A stretch of 64,000 nt of DNA from G038396625 sp038396625 (GCA_038396625.1 CP121688.1:2480001-2544000), one strand, 5' to 3'; counted from the stretch's first letter, positions 1 to 9,734 are shown. Notes: a model not told the origin generated them from the sequence alone. A program made the numbers and translations.

Positions 1-444
1 TTTGCTTTATCCGGTGGCTTTATTGGACTTTTCTTGACAGGACGATCTTTGTCTGTTCCAGCATTTATTGGAATTATTATGCTTGCTGGAATTGTAGTAA
101 ACAATGCTATTGTCCTGATTGATTATATCAATCAGCTTAGAAGTAGGGATCTAGCGCGAGAAGATGCTATATTAAAAGCAGCTGCCACACGATTAAGACC
201 GATTCTTATGACTACATTAACAACAGTATTAGGCTTATCACCACTTGCTTTAGGTATCGGCGAAGGTGCAGCAACACAAGCTCCTATGGCTACAGTTGTA
301 ATCGGCGGACTATTGTTATCGACCGTGCTTACTTTATCCTTCATACCTGTTGTTTACACAATTTTTGATGATATTCATGTCAAAATCATCAACAGACGAA
401 AAAAGAAAAGGAACAAGAAAAAAATACTTGATGAAAGTCATTAG
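1..444 (+). CDS. RND efflux transporter, C-terminal end (runs off window)
   Basis: The frame is open from base 1, so the gene begins outside the window; 147 codons are visible. The residues are the last membrane segments of an AcrB/MdtB-type resistance-nodulation-division pump. The AGIVVNNAIVLIDYIN stretch and the following RLRPILMTTLTTVLGLSPLA segment are hallmarks of the family's second membrane half. The tail after the last membrane segment is short and very basic (RRKKKRNKKK). Such pumps use the proton gradient to export drugs, metals or lipids; the substrate cannot be read from this piece. A TetR-type regulator follows 25 bp downstream on the same strand, suggesting a regulated efflux operon. 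Confidence 0.93.
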   Translation, partial: FALSGGFIGLFLTGRSLSVPAFIGIIMLAGIVVNNAIVLIDYINQLRSRDLAREDAILKAAATRLRPILMTTLTTVLGLSPLALGIGEGAATQAPMATVVIGGLLLSTVLTLSFIPVVYTIFDDIHVKIINRRKKKRNKKKILDESH

Positions 445-469
445 AATTCCTTGATTTGGAGGTTAGGCA

Positions 470-1048
470 ATGACTATTGAAAAAGATAAAAGCACATTAA
501 TCATTGAAGCTGCCATGAAAATATTTTGTAGGGATGGCTTTCATAAAGCAAAGGTAAGTGACATCGCAGCAGAAGCTGGTATTGGAAAAGGTACGATTTA
601 TGAGTATTTTGACAGTAAGCAACAGCTTTTTATAAAAATGGTCCAATGGCATATTGAGCTTTATCATCAAAGATTAATGTGTGCTATACAAAAACATGAA
701 GATATTATCGAAAAGCTACAATGTTATATTTCGATTGAAGAAGAAATCATAAGAAATTATGGAGATTTAGCGCAAATTTTCATACGAGAAGGCGCTAACA
801 TTGGTTCAGAATTTCATAAAATCATGAAAACTGCCAGAGAAAAGAAAATCGATTGTATCGCAAGCATCATTCAAGAGGGAATCTGCAAAGAAATTTTTAG
901 AGATATTAATCCTTATGTTGCTGCCCTAACCTTTATGGGTAGTGTACATCATCTGGTAATAAGTAAAATTTTTATGCAAGATGATTTTACAAAGCAAATC
1001 AATATTGCAAATTTAAATGATATTTTGCTAAATGGGGTAAAGAAATAG
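470..1048 (+). CDS. TetR/AcrR family transcriptional regulator
   Basis: 192 residues, the usual size of a TetR repressor. The N-terminal third is a TetR helix-turn-helix: AAMKIFCRDGFHKAKVSDIA, then GIGKGTIYEYFDSKQQLF at about residues 38-55. The all-helical remainder is the ligand-binding and dimerisation domain and diverges as expected. The ATG follows GGAGG at a good distance. It lies 25 bp after an RND pump gene on the same strand, so it probably controls that pump by autorepression (inference). The stop codon lies inside a strong terminator stem. Confidence 0.92.
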   Translation: MTIEKDKSTLIIEAAMKIFCRDGFHKAKVSDIAAEAGIGKGTIYEYFDSKQQLFIKMVQWHIELYHQRLMCAIQKHEDIIEKLQCYISIEEEIIRNYGDLAQIFIREGANIGSEFHKIMKTAREKKIDCIASIIQEGICKEIFRDINPYVAALTFMGSVHHLVISKIFMQDDFTKQINIANLNDILLNGVKK

Positions 1049-1076
1049 GTCCATACCTATTTCTTTACCTTTTTTA
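1036..1076 (+). terminator. Rho-independent terminator of the RND-tetR operon
   Basis: A perfect 15-bp stem (1036-1050 with 1055-1069) closes on a 4-base loop and is followed by CTTTTTT. It ends plus-strand transcription and overlaps the tetR stop codon. The convergent kbl gene ends just beyond it. Confidence 0.9.
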
Positions 1077-2267
1077 TTAATCAATTAAACCCATTTCTTT
1101 TCCAACTTTTTCAAAAGCTGCTACCGCTCGATCTAATTGCTCTTCTGTATGTCCTGCGGTCACCATACATCGTACTCTGCCTGTTCCTTTTGGAACTGTT
1201 GGAAATACAATTCCTGATACAAAAACACCATTATCAAATAATTTCTTTGAAAAATCCATTGTTTTTGCTTCTTCTCCAATAATAACAGGGGTAATCGGAG
1301 TTTGACTATTTCCAGTATCAAATCCTAGTTTTCCTAATTTTTCTTTAAAATACTTTGCATTGTTCCATAACCTATCTGTATATTCTGTAGTTTCCATTAG
1401 GATTTTTACTGCTTCCATAATGGCACCCACAGCAGCTGGTGGCAGTGCCGTACTAAATAAAATAGGTCTTCCTCTATGATTTAGCCAGTCTTGAGCCGTT
1501 TGACTACCTGCCACATATCCACCAATAACACCAATGGCCTTAGATAATGTACCAATACTAAAATCAATTCTTCCATGTAAATGAAAGTGATCCACTGTTC
1601 CCCGACCGCTTTCTCCAAGAACACCTGAACCATGGGCATCATCCACATAGGTCATCGCATCATATTTTTCTGCCAAATCTGCAATCGAGGGCAAATCTGC
1701 GATGTCCCCATCCATACTAAATACACCATCTGTAATAATTAAAAGGTTTCTGTATTTGTCACGATTCTCTTTTAATACTTTTTCAAGATGATCCATATCA
1801 TTATGCTGATACACTGTTTTTTTCGCTTTGCTTAATCGAGCTCCATCAATAATACTTGCATGATTCAGTTCATCAGAGATGATCAAATCTCCATCCTCTG
1901 TAATAGCTTGGATTGCTCCTGCATTACAATTAAAGCCTGATTGAAAGGACATCACTGCTTCCTCTCGTTTAAATTCTGCTAGTAGCGCTTCCATTTTTTC
2001 GTGAATATCCATATTCCCAATAATTGTTCTTACTGCACCTGCTCCTACTCCATATCTTTCAACAGCCTCAATGGCCGCCTTTTTTAATCGGGGATGATTG
2101 GCAAAACCTAAATAATTATTGGAAGAGAGATTAATTACTTTTTTGCCATTTAAGATAACTTCTGCTTCATTGGGTCCTTCTAATATTGGGAGTTTTCTAT
2201 ACACGCCTTGTTTTTTTAACTCTTCAATTTTTTCTTTCAAAAAAGGTAATTCATGAATATTGGACAT
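1077..2267 (-). CDS. kbl: Glycine C-acetyltransferase (2-amino-3-ketobutyrate CoA ligase)
   Basis: 396 residues, close to the 398 of E. coli Kbl. This is an alpha-oxoamine synthase, a fold-type I PLP enzyme that joins or splits glycine, acetyl-CoA and 2-amino-3-oxobutyrate in threonine breakdown. Visible signatures are LSSNNYLGFANHP (48-60), SFQSGFNCNAG, VDDAHGSGVLGESGRG (from 208) and the PLP lysine in GTLSKAIG (K243). The start at 2267 is chosen because AGGAGG sits 7 bases upstream; the frame continues upstream without another ribosome site. KAPA synthase (bioF) is a close paralogue, but the length and MSNIHELPFLKEKIEELK start favour Kbl. No threonine dehydrogenase gene is adjacent. Confidence 0.9.
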   Translation of the reverse strand: MSNIHELPFLKEKIEELKKQGVYRKLPILEGPNEAEVILNGKKVINLSSNNYLGFANHPRLKKAAIEAVERYGVGAGAVRTIIGNMDIHEKMEALLAEFKREEAVMSFQSGFNCNAGAIQAITEDGDLIISDELNHASIIDGARLSKAKKTVYQHNDMDHLEKVLKENRDKYRNLLIITDGVFSMDGDIADLPSIADLAEKYDAMTYVDDAHGSGVLGESGRGTVDHFHLHGRIDFSIGTLSKAIGVIGGYVAGSQTAQDWLNHRGRPILFSTALPPAAVGAIMEAVKILMETTEYTDRLWNNAKYFKEKLGKLGFDTGNSQTPITPVIIGEEAKTMDFSKKLFDNGVFVSGIVFPTVPKGTGRVRCMVTAGHTEEQLDRAVAAFEKVGKEMGLID

Positions 2268-2510
2268 AATAAAACCTCCTTTTATTATAGATGTTTTCAT
2301 TTTCAAAGTCATGAAACATCGTATTTCTATCCACATTTACTAGTATTCCCGAATTCCATATTTTATAGCATATACACCAGTATTTTTGCATATTCTTTAT
2401 CGCAACGAAAGTTATTATAGGTTGAAAAATCTCTCTAAATTTATATACTACATTTTACGTAAAACTCCTCTATTTCTTTTTTCTATTAATTATGTAGAAA
2501 TTTTTATACA

Positions 2511-2551
2511 AAAAAGATAGAGATTGAATGCTCGTCAAGCTCTATCTTTTT
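2511..2551 (-). terminator. Terminator after the Lon-family gene
   Basis: A 12-bp perfect stem (2511-2522 with 2540-2551) carries AAAAAGATAGAG and its complement. It overlaps the end of the Lon-family gene, whose stop codon is in the stem. The minus strand then reads into a T-rich run. Confidence 0.75.
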
Positions 2552-4926
2552 CTTAATATTTTTGAGGAGTTCTTTTTTCTATCTTTTTCTTGTTCAATAT
2601 TATCATGATAATATTTCAATTTTTTCTTCACTGCTTCAGAAATTTCATTGAAGGATTTATCTGTCAAAATCTCCATCCCTTCTTCAATATTAGTAACAGG
2701 ATAAACATGGAATTGCCCTTTTTCAACAGCTTCGATCACTTCATCACATAATACAAGGTCCTCTATGTTCTGATAAGGTATAATCACCCCTTGTTTTCCC
2801 GTAAGCCCAAAATACTTGCATAAAGAGAAAAAACCTTCTATTTTTTCAGTTACTCCTCCCACTGGCTGTATTTCTCCTTTTTGATTTACTGATCCCGTTA
2901 CAGCAATATATTGCTTTAAAGGTATATTACTTAAACTAGACAGTAAACCATATAATTCTGTGCTGGAGGCACTGTCTCCATCTACACCACTATAGGATTG
3001 CTCAAAGCAAATTTTAGCTGTTAATGTCAAAGCATACTCTTGGGCAAACTTTTCGTTCAAATAGCCTTCTAAAATCATAATTCCCTTGTCGTGAATACGC
3101 CCACTCATATCTGCTTCCCTTTCGATATTTACAACGCCTTTATTTCCGGCAAAGGTCGTTACAGTAATCATAGAAGGTTTTCCAAACATATGATCTCCTA
3201 CATCTATCACCGATAGACCATTGATGCGGCCCATATGTGCTCCTTCTACTTCTATGAGTACCTTCCCTTGTTTATACATTTCTTCGATCTTTTCTTCAAT
3301 TTTATTATTTCTGTAATTTTTTTCTACATAAGCTTTCTTAATATGTCTTTCCGTAATAAGGGTTTCATGTTCTAATCCTGCCCAAACATCTGCTTCAATC
3401 AACAGCTCTATAAGCTTATTAAATTTCGTAGTAAATTTTTTTTGACTTCCTGCAATGCGGTGACTGTATTCCAACATTCTAGCAACACCACTGCCATCCA
3501 AGTGTTTTAAACCTTCTTTATCACAAAATGAACGGATAAATTGCGCTATCTTCAAAGGATTTTCAGCATTTACTTCCATCTCTGAATTGAAGTCTACTTT
3601 GACTTTAAATAATTTTTCAAAGTCTTCATCATAGGTATATAGCAATTGATACACATAGGGATTATCAATTAATATTACTTTCATATTAATTGGTATAGGT
3701 TGTGGTTTTAATGAAGCAATATCTACAATTCCTAGTTGGGTTCTAAGACTTTCTATTCTCACTTGCCCTGTCTCTAATGTCCTTTTTAATGTATCCCATG
3801 CTTGGAGATTTGATAAGAGTTGTCTTGCTTGTAGAATCAAATATCCCCCATTAGCTTTATGAATGGCACCACACTTTATCATTGTAAAGTCTGTTTTTAA
3901 AGATCCTTGCTCATTTTCATATTCAATTTTTCCTACAAGATTCACATAGTTTGGGTTTGTTTCAATAACAACAGGGGCTCCCAGTTCCTGACTATTATCT
4001 ATAAATACATTTACTTGGTACTTTTTCACAAATGTATTGTTACTATCCTTCATAATTTCATCCTGTTCATCCTCTGTAATATGAAAATCATAAATATTTT
4101 CTATTACATCTTTTTTTACCTTATTTAGGTACGTAATAATTTTAGGGTGCTGTTTGTATTTGTCAAATAAGTCTTCCATCAAAGGTTCTACGGTAGATTG
4201 CCCAATATTATTATCTAATGCGATAATACTTTTTTTTGCTTGACGCTCCACACCCTTCATTTTGCGCAAGAATTCTGCTGCTTTCAATTCTACATCTTCA
4301 GCCTTTTTTTCTATTTCTTTCTTTTGTTCCTCCTCTAACGCTTCATATTCCTTATCACTTATGGCAGCACCATTAATAATGGGTGCCAGTGCAAATCCTT
4401 TACTGGTACTCTTTATAGTAAATCCATTTTCTTCACAATATGTTGTTAGCTGCTCTAGCAAATCATTTCTTGCTTCCTGATATTTTTTAACTATTTCTGC
4501 TTTTTTTCTCTCGTACTGATCTTCATTAAAAGCCTTAGGGATTTCTTCTAAAAATTCTATGATTAATTCATGCATATCTTCACTAAATATTTTCCCCATT
4601 CCTGGGGGAAAATTTAAAGCAATGGGTTCATCTACATTATCAAAGTTATAAACATAACACCAATCATCAGGCACATTTTCCAGTGTTGCATTTTTTTCTA
4701 TGATTTTTTGTGCATAACTTTTTTTACCCGTTCCCTTTAATCCTGCAATAAATATATTGTATCTAGGATTTTTTACCTGTAACCCGAATTGCATGGCTTT
4801 TTCTGCCCTTTCTTGTCCTACGATTCCTTCAATAGGTGAAATTTCTTCTGTAGATTTAAATGGGAAATGATTGGGGTAATACATTTTCTTCAATTTTGTG
4901 TAAGGTAGCTCTTTATATCTCTTCAT
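2542..4926 (-). CDS. Lon-family ATP-dependent protease (AAA_32 type)
   Basis: 794 residues. The N-terminal part has a Walker A loop AGLKGTGKKS at 61-70, directly after GIVGQERAEKAMQFGLQ, as in the clostridial AAA_32/LonB-like group. A long helical insert (about 140-260) follows. The C-terminal Lon protease domain has Ser652 in GDSASS and Lys695 in VTEKIEG, 43 residues apart like S679 and K722 of E. coli Lon. It lacks the N-terminal substrate-binding domain of classical LonA. Expected role: ATP-dependent cytoplasmic protein turnover. The start ATG at 4926 is preceded by AAGGGGGAG. It stands alone between terminators. Confidence 0.92.
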   Translation of the reverse strand: MKRYKELPYTKLKKMYYPNHFPFKSTEEISPIEGIVGQERAEKAMQFGLQVKNPRYNIFIAGLKGTGKKSYAQKIIEKNATLENVPDDWCYVYNFDNVDEPIALNFPPGMGKIFSEDMHELIIEFLEEIPKAFNEDQYERKKAEIVKKYQEARNDLLEQLTTYCEENGFTIKSTSKGFALAPIINGAAISDKEYEALEEEQKKEIEKKAEDVELKAAEFLRKMKGVERQAKKSIIALDNNIGQSTVEPLMEDLFDKYKQHPKIITYLNKVKKDVIENIYDFHITEDEQDEIMKDSNNTFVKKYQVNVFIDNSQELGAPVVIETNPNYVNLVGKIEYENEQGSLKTDFTMIKCGAIHKANGGYLILQARQLLSNLQAWDTLKRTLETGQVRIESLRTQLGIVDIASLKPQPIPINMKVILIDNPYVYQLLYTYDEDFEKLFKVKVDFNSEMEVNAENPLKIAQFIRSFCDKEGLKHLDGSGVARMLEYSHRIAGSQKKFTTKFNKLIELLIEADVWAGLEHETLITERHIKKAYVEKNYRNNKIEEKIEEMYKQGKVLIEVEGAHMGRINGLSVIDVGDHMFGKPSMITVTTFAGNKGVVNIEREADMSGRIHDKGIMILEGYLNEKFAQEYALTLTAKICFEQSYSGVDGDSASSTELYGLLSSLSNIPLKQYIAVTGSVNQKGEIQPVGGVTEKIEGFFSLCKYFGLTGKQGVIIPYQNIEDLVLCDEVIEAVEKGQFHVYPVTNIEEGMEILTDKSFNEISEAVKKKLKYYHDNIEQEKDRKKNSSKILRKR

Positions 4927-5049
4927 AATACTCCCCCTTGTATTACTTTCTTACCGCCTATAATCCATTCTATTCACTACACTTGTCCATCTCTCCAATT
5001 ATTTTAAAATTTGTGAATGCTAAACAATATAGACACATCTTTTATCTAA

Positions 5050-5089
5050 TAAAAAATTCGCATACTATCAACGCAGTATGCGAATTTTT
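5050..5089 (-). terminator. Terminator after signal peptidase I gene
   Basis: A perfect 15-bp stem (5052-5066 with 5075-5089, AAAAATTCGCATACT and its complement) with an 8-base loop. It overlaps the stop codon of the signal peptidase gene and is T-rich on both strands, so it may work in both directions. Confidence 0.88.
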
Positions 5090-5618
5090 ATGGTGACGAA
5101 AAAGCTTTGACTTCATTCAATGGCCAAATCCTAATATTTGCTTTTCCTCTAATATTCTTTATAGGTACAAATCCAAAGCATCTACTATCATTGCTATCAT
5201 TTCTATTGTCCCCCATGACAAACACCATTCCCTCTGGTACAATACCTTCCATGATTTTGTATGTTTTTTTATCATATGCTTCTTTGTGGATATAGGGCTC
5301 ATTTATTTTTACACCATTGATATAAACTGTATTTTCTTTAATTCTGAATGCGTCTCCCTCTACAGCAACAACTCTTTTGATAAACATTTCCTTTTTCCTT
5401 TCTTCAATGGGTGGATGAAATATAACAATATCTCCTACATGCGGTTTTTTAAGGAAACAACCAATCTTATTGATAAATAATTTATCTTCATCCTGCAATG
5501 TAGGACTCATTGACATACCTTGCACAATAGTAACGCCACAAATAAATTTTTCTATCATAATAGCAATAGCTATAGCAAACAAAATGCTTTTTGCCCATCT
5601 AAGTATTCCCTCTAACAT
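5088..5618 (-). CDS. lepB: Signal peptidase I (first of two)
   Basis: A type I signal peptidase of the short Gram-positive SipS class, 176 residues from the chosen start. One membrane segment (about 10-30) anchors it. Catalytic Ser36 lies in GMSMSPTL and Lys81 in FIKRVVAVEGD; box E is MGDNRNDSNDSR. It cleaves signal peptides on the outer face of the membrane. The frame also allows a GTG start at 5627, but AGGAG lies only 2 bases before it and 11 before the ATG at 5618, so the ATG is preferred. A paralogue sits at 12130-12651. Confidence 0.92.
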   Translation of the reverse strand: MLEGILRWAKSILFAIAIAIMIEKFICGVTIVQGMSMSPTLQDEDKLFINKIGCFLKKPHVGDIVIFHPPIEERKKEMFIKRVVAVEGDAFRIKENTVYINGVKINEPYIHKEAYDKKTYKIMEGIVPEGMVFVMGDNRNDSNDSRCFGFVPIKNIRGKANIRIWPLNEVKAFSSP

Positions 5619-5787
5619 CTTTCTCACATCTCCTCATCTTCTTATACGCATTGTAACCACATAGGTAAAGTTTTATAACAGCTAAAAACACCATTCTTAA
5701 TTTTTTAGAGAATGGCTTTGATTATATTTTCTTCCTATGTTATTATATGTAAGTTACATATGAAAATATTTCTGGAGGTGCAAGAAA

Positions 5788-6198
5788 ATGATTAAAATTA
5801 TTGTGCCAGGCGCACCTATTAGCAAATCTAATTTTAAACTTCAAAATATCCACGGTCATGTTTGGATGCCTAAACAAGGAAAACATAGTAAATACCTCGC
5901 CTATGAAAATAAAATCGCTGGTTATATCAATCAACAATATGAAGGGCCTATGTTAACTGGCAATATCATTACCATTATAAAACTTTACTTTCCTAACCGT
6001 AGAATGGGTGATCTCCATAATTACCCTAAAAGTATATGTGATGGCATTGAAAAAAGTGGCATTATTAAAAATGATAAACAGCTAAAGCCTGTATTATTAT
6101 TGGATTTTATTGATAAAGAGAATCCAAGGATTGAAATTGAGCTATATGAGGGAAGCAAGTTTAAGCTAAACTATTTTATTGAACCCAATTCTCAGTAA
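5788..6198 (+). CDS. RusA-family Holliday junction resolvase-like endonuclease
   Basis: 136 residues, close to the 120 of E. coli RusA. The fold signature is clear: an N-terminal PGAPISKSN strand, then GDLHNYPKSICDGIEKSGIIKNDKQ. The catalytic D70, D72, K76 and D91 of E. coli RusA align by spacing with D75, H77, K81 and D96, so the second acidic residue is His here. RusA proteins cut four-way DNA junctions as dimers and are common in phages, but no phage genes surround this one. GGAGGTG precedes the ATG. It converges with the ZIP gene, leaving a 1-bp gap. Confidence 0.82.
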   Translation: MIKIIVPGAPISKSNFKLQNIHGHVWMPKQGKHSKYLAYENKIAGYINQQYEGPMLTGNIITIIKLYFPNRRMGDLHNYPKSICDGIEKSGIIKNDKQLKPVLLLDFIDKENPRIEIELYEGSKFKLNYFIEPNSQ

Positions 6199-6199
6199 T

Positions 6200-6946
6200 T
6201 TAAGTTTTTATATAGTTTTCTAATAAAAGCATGATTATAAATCCTCCAATTACACCAAAAGTTGCCTTCATTTGATTTCCATGACAATGACTCTCAGGAA
6301 TCAGTTCATGGGATACTACATAATACATAGCACCTGCTGCAAAGGACAGTGCAAAGGGCATAAGAGTTTTGCAAAAGCTTCCTGCTACTATTCCTAAAGT
6401 AGCCGCAATGGGTTCACCAATACCTGCAAGGAAAGCAAATAAAATAGCTTTTGTCTTAGAATATCCTTTTTCAAGTAAAGGTGCTGAAACAATCAATCCC
6501 TCTGGTGCATTTTGAATACCTATAGCTAATGCAAGAATCAAACCTGTATCTTTGCTTCCAGAAGCATACCCAATGCCAATTGCAAATCCTTCAGGAATAT
6601 TATGGATAGCAATGGCTGCAATCATCATCACTGTTTTAACAAACTCTTTATCTTGAAAATCTGTATTTCGCACCTGTCCCATATTGATATTAGGGATAAT
6701 CTTTTCAATCATTGCTAAGACAATTGCACCGGTGAGCATCCCAAAAACAACTTGTTCGATACCATCTGTATTTAATGCAGGCAATACAAGACTAAAAGAA
6801 GCAGCAAATATCATAATCCCTGCGGCAAATCCTAGCAATATATCTTCAAATGTTTTGGTGATTTTTTTCAAAAATATAAGTGGTAGAGCACCAAACCCTG
6901 TACACATGCCGGCCAATATGCTAGCGATATATCCGTTCAAGTTCAT
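6200..6946 (-). CDS. ZIP family metal transporter
   Basis: 248 residues with about eight hydrophobic segments. The ZIP metal-binding motif HNIPEGFAIGIG appears in the middle, followed by the matching IQNAPEGLIVSAPL, which form the central metal site in this family. It imports Zn2+ or related divalent ions across the cytoplasmic membrane. ATG 6946 is only 3 bases from AAGGAG; a TTG three codons later (6940) has ideal spacing, so the exact start is uncertain. A second, more ZupT-like paralogue lies at 47130-47942. Confidence 0.9.
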   Translation of the reverse strand: MNLNGYIASILAGMCTGFGALPLIFLKKITKTFEDILLGFAAGIMIFAASFSLVLPALNTDGIEQVVFGMLTGAIVLAMIEKIIPNINMGQVRNTDFQDKEFVKTVMMIAAIAIHNIPEGFAIGIGYASGSKDTGLILALAIGIQNAPEGLIVSAPLLEKGYSKTKAILFAFLAGIGEPIAATLGIVAGSFCKTLMPFALSFAAGAMYYVVSHELIPESHCHGNQMKATFGVIGGFIIMLLLENYIKT

Positions 6947-7090
6947 CAACTCCTTTTGATTCTTTCCACTTACAGATATTTATAATTAAAAGAACATAGT
7001 ATATTTTTTGTATTCCATTTAAATTCATCCTTAATTTTTATTTGTAAAAATAGTTAAATTTACTAGAATTCGCAAGCCCCTTATATAAAT

Positions 7091-7135
7091 ACAAATAAAA
7101 AGCACTATCTATCATTTAGATAGATAATGCTTTTT
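7091..7135 (-). terminator. Terminator after winged-helix regulator
   Basis: A stem of about 16 bp with one mismatch (7098-7113 with 7119-7134; core CTATCTATC / GATAGATA) and a 5-base loop. It is flanked by A-rich sequence on one side and T7 on the other, so it can terminate in both directions. Confidence 0.82.
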
Positions 7136-7717
7136 TTACTTGTTCTTTCCCATTTCTTTTGGCACCAACAATGATGTAATGGAATAAGTCGTTGTATTTT
7201 TTTTCTTGTTATCATTCTTTTCTTTCATAAACTCCTCTATTGTATTCTGCAATCTTTCACGCAATGTTTCTGCGTCCTCAGCAGTAAAATGGCACTCTCC
7301 ATAATAAAGGTGCTTTGACTGGTTCTCTGTCTTTTCATCTATGCTCTCGATCGTTTTGTAGTAATCTTTGGCTATATTTTCAAAATCAGACAAGGACACT
7401 TGATGGAGATTTATAGACTTCTCATGCCTTCCAAAATTAATAATACTTTTATCAACTATAAACATCCTCGCAGAGGGCAAATAATACTTCTCAATAATAC
7501 CCGATTTTACCCGTTCATCCACTAATTCAAGAATATTTACTTTTTGTAATGTTTTTATATGATAATTCACCTTTGCATGGGGTTCTCCTATCTTATCTGC
7601 TACTTGCTTTGTTGTAGCAGGCTGTTCTTCTTCAAAACATTTTAATATTTCTAGTCTATAGGGATGCGCAATGGCCTTTATTTGTTCTAAATCTCTCAAT
7701 ACAAGTACAGCTTTCAT
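7136..7717 (-). CDS. ArsR-like winged-helix transcriptional regulator
   Basis: 193 residues. Residues about 10-85 form a winged helix: IKAIAHPYRLEILKCFEE, then TTKQVADKIGEPHAKVNYHIKTL. The wing includes LVDERVKSGIIEKYYLPSARMF, a pattern of ArsR/HTH_20 regulators that sense repression state or metabolites. The C-terminal half is helical and charged, with no metal-binding cysteines. AAGGAG precedes the ATG. It is monocistronic between a terminator and a 230-bp non-coding gap, so its targets cannot be named from context. Confidence 0.85.
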   Translation of the reverse strand: MKAVLVLRDLEQIKAIAHPYRLEILKCFEEEQPATTKQVADKIGEPHAKVNYHIKTLQKVNILELVDERVKSGIIEKYYLPSARMFIVDKSIINFGRHEKSINLHQVSLSDFENIAKDYYKTIESIDEKTENQSKHLYYGECHFTAEDAETLRERLQNTIEEFMKEKNDNKKKNTTTYSITSLLVPKEMGKNK

Positions 7718-7948
7718 AGTTTGTCTCCTTTATCTTATCTGAATAATCATATATAGTAAAAAAGTTACTTTATATATATCTTATCCAAATTTCTTATCAT
7801 GTATTTTTCAATACATTTTTCATATATCTTTACACATTTATGAACCTAGGCACACTTTTATTTTATATATTAATTATATTATATGCTCCTTGTCGTTCAT
7901 TGTCAAAGTTATAGAAAAACGAAACTACATCTAAAAAGCCATAAACAC

Positions 7949-9619
7949 TTATACTTCCATAATAAAATAAGTAATATCATCCTCATTTTGAAAATCCTTT
8001 GAACGATTTGCAATTTCATCTAATATATTTTCATTTAATACTTGTAAAGAATCGTTATTTCCTTTCTTTAATAAATGCATAAAAGTTTGTTCTTCTAATA
8101 GTGTATTGTCTTTAAAGTTTTCAACAAGTCCATCGGTATAAAAAATTACACGATCTCCTTTTTCTAGTTTTACTTCCGCTGTTTTGTACTCTGGTACATA
8201 AAAATCTTCGAATTTACAAATTGGAAATCCTATACTCTTATCTAGCCACTCTATTTTTCCATTTTTTTTGACTACAATAGGCAATATATTCATTCCTCCA
8301 GAGCAATAGGATAATACCTTCGTTTTTATGTTATATATTGCTTTAAACATAACAATATGCATTTCATTTGGAAAATCTGATTTATTAAATTCTCTATAAA
8401 AATGCGCCAATGCTTTACTTGGTGAAAGATTCTTTATTTTTCTGCCTTGTATATCTGAGGGTTTCATAATCCTATCCGCAAACACAGTCATCATTGCTGC
8501 GGATACACCATGTCCTGCAACATCTGCAATATACATTCCGATATTCTCTGCATCTAATACATGTATGTGATAAAAATCTCCACTCACTTTTTCGCAGGGA
8601 ACATATTCAGAAATAAATTGTACACCATAGATATCTAATACCCGGGGAGGTAGTAAAGATTGTTGAATTCTTTTTGCATATTCTAGATCCTCAATCATTT
8701 TTTTGTTAGATTTTTGAAGCTCTTGGGTCCTTCTTTCCACAATCTTTTCTAGATTTTGCGCATATAGTTTTATTTGCTGTCGTGCTTTTTTAAGCTCAAA
8801 ATAAGGCTTATCCAAATTATAAACAAATATACCTTTAAATATTAAATATATGCTTATAATCTTATAGATATGTCCTAACATATTGTAAGTATCATAGACA
8901 CTTTTATACCAAGTAAAAATCATTTCTGTCATGGCACTGAAAAATAGTCCCATTGCAACCATTAAAAATATTTTATCCTTTGTAATATGATAATCTCTTA
9001 TAAAAAAAGCCATTGCTATACAAAATATACTTGCAATTATATACTCCATAATCGTTTTGAATTGGGTTAATCCATATCCCTCTACAAATAGAGTTGGCAT
9101 TTTATTCGTGTAATAGGTAATGCCATAAAAAATCCCGTAAGTCACGATGATACTAACGATTAGAAAATGTATACGCTGTAGTGTTGTTTTTCTATGATAA
9201 GGCACAATGCCAGCAGCTAATAATCCTAACGCTAGGATCAATCTAGCTATCACCCAAAAACTAGTCGCTTTTATAACCGAACTTTCCGTAAAGAAAACAG
9301 GCATTCCATTATAACTCATAATATGAAAAAAATCTAAACATCCTACAATAAAAAAGATGGATGAAAAGATAAGCATCCTCACTCGACTATTTTGCATATA
9401 GGTATAATAAGTAACAATAAAGATCACAAAGGATATGATCACACTGACAAACTCAATAATAATATGATAAGCTAAAAATTCAGTAATATTAAGTATGCCA
9501 TACATTCTATTTCCTAAGTAAACGAATGACTGCAATAATGAGATCGCAAATATCAAGACCACCACAAAATAGATATAATTTGGATCAAAGGTCTTTTTAT
9601 GATTTCTCGTACTAAGCAT
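7949..9619 (-). CDS. Membrane-sensor PP2C/SpoIIE-family serine phosphatase
   Basis: 556 residues. The N-terminal 260 residues hold about eight hydrophobic helices in the pattern of a MASE3 sensor. A coiled coil (ARQQIKLYAQNLEKIVERRT) follows. The SpoIIE/RsbU phosphatase domain starts around YAKRIQQSLLPP and contains EKVSGDFYHIHVL, MYIADVAGHGVSAAMM and FYTDGLVE, whose Asp residues bind the metals. Such proteins dephosphorylate anti-anti-sigma factors in partner-switching control. No anti-sigma or STAS gene is adjacent. The start ATG at 9619 has GGAGGAG 7 bases upstream; an upstream TTG lacks a ribosome site. Confidence 0.9.
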   Translation of the reverse strand: MLSTRNHKKTFDPNYIYFVVVLIFAISLLQSFVYLGNRMYGILNITEFLAYHIIIEFVSVIISFVIFIVTYYTYMQNSRVRMLIFSSIFFIVGCLDFFHIMSYNGMPVFFTESSVIKATSFWVIARLILALGLLAAGIVPYHRKTTLQRIHFLIVSIIVTYGIFYGITYYTNKMPTLFVEGYGLTQFKTIMEYIIASIFCIAMAFFIRDYHITKDKIFLMVAMGLFFSAMTEMIFTWYKSVYDTYNMLGHIYKIISIYLIFKGIFVYNLDKPYFELKKARQQIKLYAQNLEKIVERRTQELQKSNKKMIEDLEYAKRIQQSLLPPRVLDIYGVQFISEYVPCEKVSGDFYHIHVLDAENIGMYIADVAGHGVSAAMMTVFADRIMKPSDIQGRKIKNLSPSKALAHFYREFNKSDFPNEMHIVMFKAIYNIKTKVLSYCSGGMNILPIVVKKNGKIEWLDKSIGFPICKFEDFYVPEYKTAEVKLEKGDRVIFYTDGLVENFKDNTLLEEQTFMHLLKKGNNDSLQVLNENILDEIANRSKDFQNEDDITYFIMEV

Positions 9620-9734
9620 GAAGGTGCTCCTCCATTTCGACAATAATAATCTATTATGTATAGAATTCTACACATAATGCCTTATTCCTTTATAAAACCA
9701 TAAAAAGATATTTTTTCTTTTTTATATCATATAT

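Noticed and set aside
9620..9643. Upstream TTG start for the SpoIIE-type phosphatase
   Set aside because: No ribosome site precedes the TTG, while GGAGGAG stands 7 bases before the ATG at 9619.
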